This document shows positions 50,994 to 59,373 of a stretch of DNA of 64,000 bases, in pieces. Source of the DNA: Moesziomyces globuligerus. Taxonomy: Eukaryota > Basidiomycota > Ustilaginomycetes > Ustilaginales > Ustilaginaceae. The stretch lies in assembly GCA_030849465.1 (NCBI GenBank), contig JARVLF010000017.1, positions 710,475 to 774,474 on the forward strand. Direction: 5' to 3'. A model generated the notes under the pieces. It was not told where the DNA came from and did no database searches. It saw nothing but the letters and a program-made list of their open reading frames with translations. Made by a program: the position numbers and the translations under genes. The first letter of the stretch is position 1; each line of letters begins with the position of its first letter.

Positions 50994-52175
50994 ATGTTTT
51001 ACGACCTCAATATACCCTGGCCACAGCCATCGGGGCCGTCTTCCTCTTCCGCCGCCGCTTCACAGTCCCAATCACACGCTTCCAAGAAGAAGTCCAAACA
51101 GAACTCTCAGCTTGGCTCAGCTGCTTCCTCCTCGTCAGCAGCTACGCCTGAACCACCCGCTCCTCCACTCTCTTACCTTCGCGACAACGACGCCGCTGCG
51201 CTCGTTCAGCTAGTGCTGGAACTCAGCGAGCTGCGATATTCGTGCGTCGCTTTCAACCACATCGTGCACTCAAAGTACGACCCGGCTGTTCATCCCAACA
51301 GGCTTGCGCCTCATCGTGACGGCCGCGCCAACCCGCCATTTCCCGAGCTTGATCCGCGCACGCAGGCCAAGGGCAAGGCAAAGGCTACTGCCACGTCAAA
51401 TGCGCACCACCTCACCCAGCTCAGTCGCCTCACGCTCGTCCTCGATGAACACTCGATGGCCAAATCTGGCAGCGGATGGGTTACCAACAATGCCACCGCT
51501 CTTCAAAGCTACGACCTGCTGGCCGTACGTCCCACAAACGAAGCCGCCTTTCAGCACGCCTGCCTCACCCTCTCCGAGCTCAAACCGTTCAGCATCGACA
51601 TCATCTCGCTCGACTTTGGCGCACAGCCTCGGCTGCCTTTCTTCCTCAAGCGCTCCACCGTCAACGCTGCACTCGAAAACGGCGTCCAGTTCGAAATCAC
51701 CTACGCTCCCACGCTCGGCGCGGATGCCGCCAAAGCGCGCCGTAACCTCATCAGTGGCGCACGCGATCTGATCCGCGTCACCAACGGCAAGGGCATCTTC
51801 TTCTCGTCGGCCGCCACCGAGGCGCTCGCCCTCCGCGCTCCTTACGATGTGATCAATCTCGGGGCCATCTTCGGCCTCAATCCATCAGCAGCGCGTGATG
51901 CCATCTCTGCAAACTGTCGCAGCCTCCTGCTTCGCTCCCAGACGCGCAAAACTTACCGCGGCGTCGTCTCACACCCGATCGTGGTGCCCCCAACTCCCAA
52001 GTCAGCTCCGCAGAGCGAAGTGCTGCAAGCTAAGCTCAACGATCTTGAACCAAACCCCGATTCCGAGACCGAACACGTCGGCAAGAAGCGCAAGTCTGTT
52101 CATCTTCCAGAGGCCACTTCCACTCTCTCCCTGCCTCATCCGGCCAAGCACAAAAACAAAAAGCAGAAGAAGTGA
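50994..52175 (+). CDS. RPP1: Rpp1, RNase P / RNase MRP protein subunit (Rpp30 family)
   Basis: 393 residues from the ATG at 50,994 (GCCGCCATGTTT). It opens MFYDLNIPWP, the first strand of the PHP-like TIM barrel. An Ala/Ser-rich insert (about 10-55) follows. Family marks are LSELRYSCVAFNHIVHSKYD, LTLVLDE, YDLLAVRPTNEAAFQHACLT, IDIISLDFGAQPRLPFFLKR, and GVQFEITYAPTLGAD. The C-terminal part has the ISGARDLIRVTNGKGIFFSS and APYDVINLGAIFGL blocks, then a basic tail ending HKNKKQKK, fit for the nucleolus. Rpp1/Rpp30 supports the RNA catalyst in tRNA 5' processing and rRNA processing and may have no catalytic role itself. Yeast Rpp1 is 293 residues; the excess here is the N-terminal insert and the tail. 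Confidence 0.93.
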   Translation: MFYDLNIPWPQPSGPSSSSAAASQSQSHASKKKSKQNSQLGSAASSSSAATPEPPAPPLSYLRDNDAAALVQLVLELSELRYSCVAFNHIVHSKYDPAVHPNRLAPHRDGRANPPFPELDPRTQAKGKAKATATSNAHHLTQLSRLTLVLDEHSMAKSGSGWVTNNATALQSYDLLAVRPTNEAAFQHACLTLSELKPFSIDIISLDFGAQPRLPFFLKRSTVNAALENGVQFEITYAPTLGADAAKARRNLISGARDLIRVTNGKGIFFSSAATEALALRAPYDVINLGAIFGLNPSAARDAISANCRSLLLRSQTRKTYRGVVSHPIVVPPTPKSAPQSEVLQAKLNDLEPNPDSETEHVGKKRKSVHLPEATSTLSLPHPAKHKNKKQKK

Positions 52176-52489
52176 CGCCTTCAGCACGTTCAGCACATTC
52201 TCTCGCAACCAGCCGGCTTCGCAATTCATTCCGCTGTATCTGACCGTAAGTGACGCATCGTGGCTGAACCCCATCTTTCGTGTGTATTCAGCTGTCTCAT
52301 TGACCTTTGTTGTGAAGCAGACTGATGTTCTCAGGCCATTTTACGGTGAGGTTTGGTGGATTCCGAGGGTCTCGTGGTCGCAGCCGGCCAGATTGGCGAC
52401 TCGAGCGCTCTCGAATGGGTACAGTGGCCTTGTTACCCGGTCTGGGAATTTGTGTCACACCCCGTCGACGGGCGCTTCTTCCCATTGAT
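52176..52489. other. 314 bp between convergent RPP1 and the peroxidase gene
   Basis: Only 3' flanking sequence is present, and no gene was seen. Confidence 0.5.
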
Positions 52490-53959
52490 TTACTTGTCAG
52501 CGCTGCGACGACGCTTCTTGCTGAGGCGCAGCAAGTTGGTCAGAAGACCACTCTGTCCGTTCCTCTCGATCTTGGATCCCGGGTACTTGCTGTACTGGCT
52601 GGCAATGTTCGAGTTGAAGCTGTCGCAAGGGTTGCCACCCGCAGTGGCCAGTTTCTTCCAAGGCGCCGTGAGGTACTTTCCGACAAAGTCGAGAGCCTGT
52701 CCGGTGACCTTGTAGAGTACATTGATCTGCGTCGGGACCAGTTGCTCAATGCCAATCTGGTAGAGGTAACAGGCGAGGGCCTGCGGATCCTTCACCAGAG
52801 TATCGAAGTTGTAGAGACCACCGGTGAGGTTACCGACATCCACACCAGTGAACGTGTTGACCTTTCCGGCGTTTCCTCCGACACTCAGCAGACTAGGGTC
52901 AATGGAGGCGGCGTGGAGGAGGGTCAGAACAATATCGTCCAGACCGAACGTGGCGCCAAGGGGACGGCGCTTCCAGCTAGGCAGCAGCCTCTCGTGGCCG
53001 GGGGTGTACTTGAGTCCCTGCTCGGTTCGCTCAACAGAGAAGAAGGCCAAGAGGTTCTTCTCGTCGAGGTACAGTCGGTTGTAGCCATTGTCGTCCACCG
53101 TGTTGTTAGCCGCGAACTCAGCTACGAATCGCTCAGCAGCGGTCGTGACGACAAGTCCGCCGAAAGCCGAGTTGAAGAACAGTGGGTTGATCGCCACCGA
53201 CTGGTGCCATCGGTTGGACTTGTGCTTGAGCATCAGTTCGGCAGTGTAGACGTCCTTGCCTTCGGTCTGGTCGTTGTTACCAAGATCGAGAAGGTCCTGG
53301 AAGTAAGGCAGGTGGACTTGAACATTGTCATGATTGGCGCCGGGCTGGTAGTAGTCTTGTCGCACAATCGATGCATCACCTTCATAGATGTTGTGAGCAT
53401 TGATACCCCCAGGCGTCCCGAGAAGGAGATCCGTGACCTTTCCAAGACCTTCGGACTGGTAAGGGCCACCGATGGACCAGCTAAGATCGAGGATGTTGCC
53501 GTTGAACACCACCGCATAGGCGTTCAAAGCGAGGCCCAAGTCGGCTTCGACACCGAACACCTTGCCGATGGCATCGATTCCCTGGGCTAGGTTGGTCACA
53601 CCGTTCCTGTTGAGATAACCATGGTTCGCCAGCAAGTTGAGACCGGGACAAGGGCCACGGATATCGTTGGGGCCGGGAGGGATGAACTTGTGCTCTTCCG
53701 AAGTCAGGTCGACGTACTGCTCTTGCGCGTTGTACTTGAAGCTGGCAGGGTCGATGAGAGCATGGAAGGTTCGTTGCTCGAAGCCAGTTGCACTGTTGTT
53801 TGCAGTGGCGCGCTTGAGGATCTCCTTGCCGCCCTTGATCTGAGCGGCCTTTTCGAGGAAGGCAGAGTAGTCGACTTTGCTCAGGTCGCCGTAGGAAGGG
53901 AATGCAGCGACTCCGCTGAGCAGGACCGCTAGCGTGGGGACGAATGTCAAGAGCCTCAT
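52490..53959 (-). CDS. Secreted haem-thiolate peroxidase (chloroperoxidase / unspecific peroxygenase family)
   Basis: 489 residues, ATG at 53,957-53,959, with a signal peptide MRLLTFVPTLAVLLSGVAAF. The proximal motif RGPCPGLNLLANHGYLNRNG (about 100-120) holds the cysteine that ligates haem iron. The distal motif NIYEGDASIVRQDYY (about 188-202) has the Glu-Gly-Asp acid-base/Mg site, and SIVR supplies the arginine of the long peroxygenase type. This PCP-EGD-R layout is that of family 'Peroxidase_2'. It is longer than classical Caldariomyces chloroperoxidase and within the range of the long class. Such enzymes oxidise or halogenate with H2O2, and some hydroxylate alkanes and aromatics. The tail is basic (KKRRRSADK). 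The leader is short, with a TATA box 80 bp upstream. A role in host tissue is inference. Confidence 0.9.
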   Translation of the reverse strand: MRLLTFVPTLAVLLSGVAAFPSYGDLSKVDYSAFLEKAAQIKGGKEILKRATANNSATGFEQRTFHALIDPASFKYNAQEQYVDLTSEEHKFIPPGPNDIRGPCPGLNLLANHGYLNRNGVTNLAQGIDAIGKVFGVEADLGLALNAYAVVFNGNILDLSWSIGGPYQSEGLGKVTDLLLGTPGGINAHNIYEGDASIVRQDYYQPGANHDNVQVHLPYFQDLLDLGNNDQTEGKDVYTAELMLKHKSNRWHQSVAINPLFFNSAFGGLVVTTAAERFVAEFAANNTVDDNGYNRLYLDEKNLLAFFSVERTEQGLKYTPGHERLLPSWKRRPLGATFGLDDIVLTLLHAASIDPSLLSVGGNAGKVNTFTGVDVGNLTGGLYNFDTLVKDPQALACYLYQIGIEQLVPTQINVLYKVTGQALDFVGKYLTAPWKKLATAGGNPCDSFNSNIASQYSKYPGSKIERNGQSGLLTNLLRLSKKRRRSADK

Positions 53960-54038
53960 GTCTAGGATGGGGAGCGGCGGGGAGGATAAGAGAGAGATGA
54001 TGATTCGGAGGCGAAGCTTGCATCTGCGTCGACCACTT

Positions 54039-54044
54039 CTTATA
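54039..54044 (-). promoter_or_regulatory. TATA box of the haem-thiolate peroxidase gene
   Basis: TATAAG on the minus strand in AAAGGTATAAGAAGTGG, 80 bp before the ATG. Confidence 0.6.
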
Positions 54045-54110
54045 CCTTTGACTCGAGGTTGTGGTTACACGATGCGTTTCATGCACCGTCGAACCTTCGT
54101 CCTCGCTCAC

Positions 54111-54215
54111 AAACAACGAGCGCAGCTTCCTTCAGAGCCATTCGCAAGCAACGAGTGCTGCTTTCTCCAGAACCATCCGTAAACAACAAGTGCTGCTTTC
54201 TTCAGAAACACTCGA
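54111..54215. repeat. 35-bp repeat, three diverged units
   Basis: Units begin at 54,111, 54,146 and 54,181 with (A)AACAACGAG, AAGCAACGAG and AAACAACAAG, each followed by a (G/T)(C/G)(A/C)(G)CTTYCTTCAGA-like part. They are spaced exactly 35 bp apart, so this is an old triplication. Confidence 0.75.
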
Positions 54216-55989
54216 TGAGATCCAAACACCGTCGAAATTGCATCCCCAAACGACGTGACATAAGTCCTTGCATCGATCCATGCTTGCAGCCGAGCGAGGA
54301 CTCAGTCTAGTGCGGAAGTATCACACCATACTCAAGCGAGCTCTGCGGATACTCAACTTGCGACGGGCCTGTAAGGATCAGAGTCGTTCGACCCGAGGAT
54401 CGCCTTTAGAGCTGGGAGTCACTGTCGGTCGCGTCAATTAGTGCAATCTGGGGCCGAGGTCAATCTGTCGGATCGGCGAATGAGACGGACCCTTGATTCT
54501 GTGGAATGCTTCTCAGCGGACTCGGCTGAACGGACCAACCACAATCGACAGATTAGAAGAGGATGGGGTGATAGCGTGGCAATCGGAAGCGTGGCAGTTG
54601 ATGGTGCTTCTGAGCGGGTCCACTGTGCGAGCGTCGCTGATGGATTGGAAATTGCCATGGCCGCGTCGAATAACGCCATCCACTAAATTCACTAGCGTGG
54701 CGGGCGCAACCACGTGTGTTGGAGATCGCGTGCGAGAGTCGACGGAAGACGCACGTCAAACGTCTTCACCAACCTCAGCCTGGTGGCAGAATCTGGCTTC
54801 TGTCCAGACACACTTGCCGCCGGCGGGAGACGCCACCGAGTGGCAATGGACGACAGCATCGCGAAAACCCACTATCCAGCGCCGTGCTGTTCATTGGCTG
54901 CGGGTTACTCGGGCTTTCGTACATGAGTCTTCGGTGCCTATGCATGCCTGCATTAACCCTCATCGCACCCCAAATCACGTATGCATCACGTACTTACACA
55001 GAATCACGCCTGCGCATCGTGCGGAAGGGCGGTAAACACCGGAGTGGCGGAGCAGGTCTCTCCTGCTTGTCGATCCTGCTCTACTTTCGGGTATGCACCG
55101 CCTCTGTCTTTATGGCGCGAGCATCTTCTTCCCCGTCCATCGCTTTGTCTGACCTAGCGAACAAGGCGACTCCCTCTCTCCACGCATCACTCGCTTCGTG
55201 CCTGCTGCTCGCCCTTTGCGCTCGCTCGGCCACCTCGCCGCGGGCTGCGAGCCTCATCGAGCATCAAGCTTTACCGATCTTGTCGCAATTACACCATGTT
55301 CACTTCCGCCGCTGGTGACGCCCAATCACGCTTGACGAATTAGTGTAGTCGTAGTCCTATTGTTGCCCTTGAATTCCGCGCAGAGAAGTCGGCTCGATGT
55401 GTTACACCCCAAGACCGATGGTGAAAACATGCTGAGTCCCCATATCTTCAAGGGACGTCCGTTCTCCCCGACAGCAACATTGACATTGCCCATAAAGATC
55501 ATCTGCCCAAACAATCCGCCTCGTGCCCACACCATCCTCAACCTGCCCAACCTGACCCGAAGCTCATAGCCGCAAGGATGCCGTGCCCAGTCAATCACCC
55601 TGCCTTTCATGCGCTAGTCTTCCTCATCGGCGTCCTGATCATGTTTGCAAAGTACGTCAAGCCTTAGGCAACAATGACGAAACGGCATATCCTCGCCCAC
55701 TCAATCCGAATGGACGCTCTTTTGGAGCACAGCACATCACGAGCAGCAGCGAGTATGTACGAGTCATAGGGCTGCGATGTCTATGCGCAATTGCGAGCCT
55801 CGCAGTGCTTCGAAGCTCCGGGCTAGCAAAGGGGCCACACAAACCTTGTGTGCAATGGCACAGCTATTTGACTCAGCTCGGCGCAAGCGGACAAGCCCGC
55901 AGTAGTTTCATTTAATTGATTTTGATGTTGCTTCACAAATTGCTTCAAGAATAGGGCCGTTCAAACAGCACAATTAAAGTACTTGCCAA

Positions 55990-56268
55990 TAAATATGAAC
56001 ACAAAAAATAGAATTTTCTTCAACTTGTGCAAGAGACCACACTTTGGACGCTCCGTGCGTTCTGTGCACAGCTGTTATGGCCCTCAAAGTGACACAGACG
56101 CACAGACCTCAAGGAGAGCTTTTGATTGGTACAAGTATTGGCCAAGACTTAGTATTTGGTTGCGTAACCCCGCTGACCAATCACAAGCCTCCGTTGCCTC
56201 TCCATGGATGCAACCACCGCATTCACGTGGTCGAGAGTGATCTGTTACAGGCCTGGATCAGACCCTGA
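55990..56268 (+). pseudogene. Possible coding remnant of unknown type
   Basis: A ~90-codon frame with a protein-like texture runs across 55,990-56,268 in A/T-richer DNA: LDAPCVLCTAVMALKVTQTH ... GELLIGTSIGQDLVFGCVTP. It includes a CxxC pair. No clear ATG, and the frame is closed by TGA at 56,266. It does not match a family I know. It could be a worn fragment of a gene or of a transposon. Confidence 0.25.
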
Positions 56269-56282
56269 TCGACGCAGGCACG

Positions 56283-57272
56283 TGTGGAGGGCGCAGGCGA
56301 AAATCCGTAGCACGGGCTACGAGCGCGCCAAGTCGCGGTCCGGCGAGTGGAGGCCACTCGACAAATGCCGTAAATAATTTGCCGAGTGAGGCCCACTCAA
56401 CGGACGGCCTGCGGCGACCCTGGAAAACAACGAGCGGGTTATACGATGGACGGACCCGGCTCGGAGACGAAGGGGAGGAGGAGAGGGGTGCTTGTTGGCC
56501 CAGGGGGCAACGAGCGTAACGTGCAAAGGGGAGTCATGCACGAGAGGAGGCCTGAGCTCGAGGGGGTGGGCGAAACCTCCTGGCATCAATGAGATGCTAG
56601 CAGGGGCCGTTCAAGACGGCGCCTTGCCACACGCGGGCCCTCCTGGTGAGGGCAAGTACTTATAGCTTCAGCTCATCGAGTGCAATGGGGCTGCGCCCCA
56701 TCCACTCTACTTTACTTTACAGCACTCAGTTGTTATCATTCGTCAGTATCACTGTCTTTCAGTCAGTTTGTCTCACAGTAGCAATCGCAGGGTGTTGCTA
56801 CTACTTGCGTGTGTGTTGTATCACCGCTTCAGACGCCGTCGACACCTCCATCGGCGCTACGGCACCTACACCGTAGGCAGTACCTCCACTGCGGCCCTGG
56901 AACCTCCACCAGTGCCCGACAACCGTCTGAGCATTTACGAGCACTCGTGCAAAGACGGTGTCAGGACCCCCGGCTCCGTCCGACCCGCAGTACGCGGTCG
57001 CGCCCTCCCGGCCGAGAGCGCAACGCTCCCGGCGGCGCGACCAGGCGCGACCGACAGACTTCTTCTCACGCTCGCCCGACGGGGGTTGTCTACGGACCCC
57101 GTCGCATGTATTACTTCTGTCGCTCTATAGCAATAGCAGTGCCGTGCCCCGACCACCGCGACGCACCGTCGCGCAGCCTACCGACTCCGTCACTCTCAGC
57201 CTCTCCTCCCCGGCCGACCCGACCGACCGTAGCCGCCCTGCAGTACCCAGACCCTACGGTTCTAACATTACA
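56283..57272 (+). repeat. Candidate 5' LTR and leader of the retroelement (borders uncertain)
   Basis: Starting TGTGGAGGG and ending TTCTAACATTACA, this ~990-bp stretch has TG...CA ends and a TATAGC motif near 56,659, followed by a pyrimidine-rich part, as LTRs do. No second LTR lies in the window because the right part of the element is missing, and no convincing primer-binding site was found. The borders are therefore guesses. Confidence 0.3.
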
Positions 57273-57309
57273 TGCGACCTCCCCATCCGGGTAGACGTTG
57301 CGAGTGACA

Positions 57310-58797
57310 ATGGTTCGAACCAGGAACAACAACAGCCCCGACGAGGACGCTACCGCCCGCAATGACCCCGTCGCCCCCGGCGAGGCCGCAGCCGGCAGCG
57401 GCGTCCCCACCAACACCCCTACCACTGCTGACGGCGCAGCCAGCGTGCAGGGCGGAGCAGCCGCTCCGACCGCCCGTACGTAACCGACACTGGCCGACAT
57501 CGCCGTGCTCCTGCAGGGCCTGACGCAGGAGATTCGGCACCTTGCCCGAGTTGCGACGACGCTGGCCCCATCGGTCGCACCTGCGGCGACGCCCCCGCCG
57601 CGCGAGCCCATGGTCCCGACGCTGGAGGTGCCCGCTCCCCCGTCGGAGCCCACTCCCCCCTCGGAGCACACGACCGATGGTACGGCCGAGCCCCTCGCGG
57701 AGGGAGACCCGCAACCGGCGCCCCGCCAACCGTCGTACCCCCCGTGGGTCAGCCCTTCGCCGGCCCCCATGCGGCCCCCGACGCACTCCTACGCCGCTTA
57801 CGCGACCGTGCCGGCACACCCCTACGCGCCCCTGCCGACCGTGCCCGTACCAGCAGCATGGGAAGCGGCCCCAGCGCGCCCGGAGCCCAAGGTACGGGTC
57901 GCAGCGCCGTCGTGTGACGGCACAAAGGAGGAGTTGGAGGAGTTCATCGACCAGTGCGAGCTGAATTTCGAGGCCAACCCGGCGGCTTTCCAAAACGACG
58001 CCCGCCGGATCACATTCGCCATTGGGAACATGTCGGGCGCACCCCGCGTCCGCATGATGAACATCCGACAGTCCGACGACCCGCCTTCCTGGCTCAAGAA
58101 GTGGTCGTCGTTCTGCAAGGACCTCCGCCGGGTGTACGGCGACCCCGACCCCGGCTACACGGCCCACCTCAAACTGAACAATCTCCGACAGCGTGGCCCC
58201 GTCGCGCAGCACGCGGCCGAGTTCATGTCGCTCGCGGCCCGCGCGAACGCGACAGACGGTAGGCAGATGCTCATGTTGTTCGAGCACAGCCTCCAACCAC
58301 GACTGCAAGAGAGACTCATGCACGTGCCGCTGGACAACATGCGTAACTTCATCCAAGCGGCCATCCTGACGGAGAAGCGCATGCAGGTCATCAACGAGGC
58401 GACCACCCCGGTGACGGCGCCGAGCGGCCGCCCCCGCCCGACCGCCGCACAACCGACCCCCCGCCGCGAAGGCAAGGAGGAACGGTCGACCAACCGCGAC
58501 CGTCCCGCCATCCCCCCCAAGGATCCTAGCCGCGACGCGGCGGAACGCCTCCGTCAGTCCCGCAGGGCTAACGGCAAGTGCTACGGTTGCGGAGGCGACC
58601 ACCTCGTCCGCGACTGCCCCAGCGCCGCCCAGACGCAGGGCCTCCGTGCGCACGCGCTGACCGTCGACGAGCTGTCGGGTGACGTCCTTGTCAACCCTCT
58701 CTACGACGACGACGACGACGACGGCGACAACGACGGTGAGCATCCCAGCCCCGCTGGCCAGGACGATCTGTCCGACGGCGAGGAGTCGGAAAACTAG
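57310..58797 (+). pseudogene. gag of an LTR retrotransposon with one in-frame stop
   Basis: ATG at 57,310; 495 codons to TAG at 58,795-58,797. A single TAA at 57,481-57,483 (codon 58) interrupts the frame; the frame is open and coding-like on both sides. The middle part (about 58,0xx) reads as a retrotransposon capsid: EELEEFIDQCELNFEANP, WLKKWSSFCKDLRRVYGDPD, and HAAEFMSLAARANATDG. Near the end is a CCHC zinc knuckle, CYGCGGDHLVRDC (58,579-58,617). It would pack the element's RNA. A splice escape is possible: GTACGTAA just before the stop looks like a donor, but no nearby acceptor keeps the downstream frame convincingly. Base composition is very C-rich, like the surrounding genes. Confidence 0.75.
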
Positions 58798-58991
58798 ACG
58801 TCGGTGGGTCCCCTCGGTCCGCCCCCACCGACGACCTGGCCCAGCTACGAGCGTACGCCGCCGCTTTCTGGGCCTCCCGACGGACCGACGCTCCCCGAGT
58901 GGAGCGCAACGGAGCACTGCTCCACATCCATCGTCACCCTACGCTCCCGACGTACGAGTGCCTGGTGACGGTAGGAAACACGCAGGGCCTG
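58788..58991 (+). pseudogene. Start of pol, truncated
   Basis: In the -1 frame relative to gag, an open frame runs from GGA AAA CTA (58,788) through KLDVGGSPRSAPTDDLAQLR and AYAAAFWASRRTDAP to LPTYECLVTVGNTQ, where it meets the telomere-type repeat. This would be the head of a Gag-Pol fusion just before the protease. No DSG/DTG active-site motif remains. Confidence 0.5.
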
Positions 58992-59002
58992 GGGTTAGGG
59001 TT
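58992..59002 (+). repeat. Internal telomere-type repeat (scar 1)
   Basis: GGGTTAGGGTT, almost two units of TTAGGG in the orientation expected if the chromosome end lies to the right. It is the exact border between the cut pol frame and the subtelomeric element. Confidence 0.8.
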
Positions 59003-59373
59003 CCAGATCCTTTTGACGGTGGGTTTCCAACTTTTGGACGCGCTCGGCATCCAGCGGTCCCTGGTCTGCCCTCATGGAAGACGGTCCAATTCAAAAATCT
59101 GACGCGTTGAATTTCACAGGAAGACAGTCCGCTTCAAAAATCAAGACGGTCTGCTTCAAAAATCAAGACGGTCCACTTCAGAAATAAAGACGGGCTGCTT
59201 CAAAAATGGAGACGGTCCACTACAGTCAGAGAGACAGTCTGCTACAGTCAGAGAGACGGTCAGCTACAGTCAGAGAGACGGTCAGCTACAAAAGGGAGAC
59301 CGTCAAGGGCAAGTAGCAGAGATGTGCACCCGTCAATGCCCATCACATCACCCACTCCCCTCCGCCAGCCAAT
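59003..59373. promoter_or_regulatory. Upstream region of ORF1 (copy 1)
   Basis: 371 bp with a 22-bp repeat array (59,122-59,310). The last ~60 bp before the ATG are repeat-free (GCACCCGTCAATGCCCATCA). Confidence 0.55.
59122..59310. repeat. 22-bp tandem repeat array in the ORF1 promoter, copy 1
   Basis: AGACGGTC- or AGACAGTC-led units start at 59,122, 59,144, 59,166, 59,188, 59,210, 59,232, 59,254 and 59,276, exactly 22 bp apart, and a last one at about 59,297. Two unit types are seen: early ones end TTCAAAAATCA, later ones end TACAGTCAGAG. Confidence 0.93.

Larger units (their letters stand above)
53960..56282. other. 2.3 kb gene-poor stretch before the retroelement
   Basis: No complete gene is seen. 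Compared with the rest, this stretch has more A and T after about 55,900. It contains a 35-bp repeat (54,111-54,215) and a possible coding remnant (55,990-56,268), both listed. Other frames (for example 54,493-55,035) have no domain. It marks the change from the gene-dense part to the repeat-rich end. Confidence 0.5.
56283..58991 (+). mobile_element. 5' part of an LTR retrotransposon, cut at a telomeric scar
   Basis: Probable LTR/leader, gag (zinc-knuckle type) and the first ~65 codons of a pol frame in the same direction. The pol reading frame changes to non-homologous sequence at the GGGTTAGGGTT run (58,992-59,002), so protease, reverse transcriptase, RNase H and integrase are all absent. 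It is a dead copy. The gag type resembles Ty3/gypsy-like elements of basidiomycetes. Confidence 0.7.

Noticed and set aside
54493..55035. 180-codon frame before the retroelement
   Set aside because: No domain and Trp/Arg/Thr-rich chance-like composition.
55954..56614. Direct repeat GGGCCGTTCAA (55,954 and 56,604) as a target-site duplication
   Set aside because: Eleven bases, too far from plausible element ends, and flanks differ; probably chance.
57305..57325. B-box-like GGTTCGAACC at the gag start
   Set aside because: It is a short palindrome within the first gag codons; no tRNA fold surrounds it and it does not fit a primer-binding site (no TGG start).
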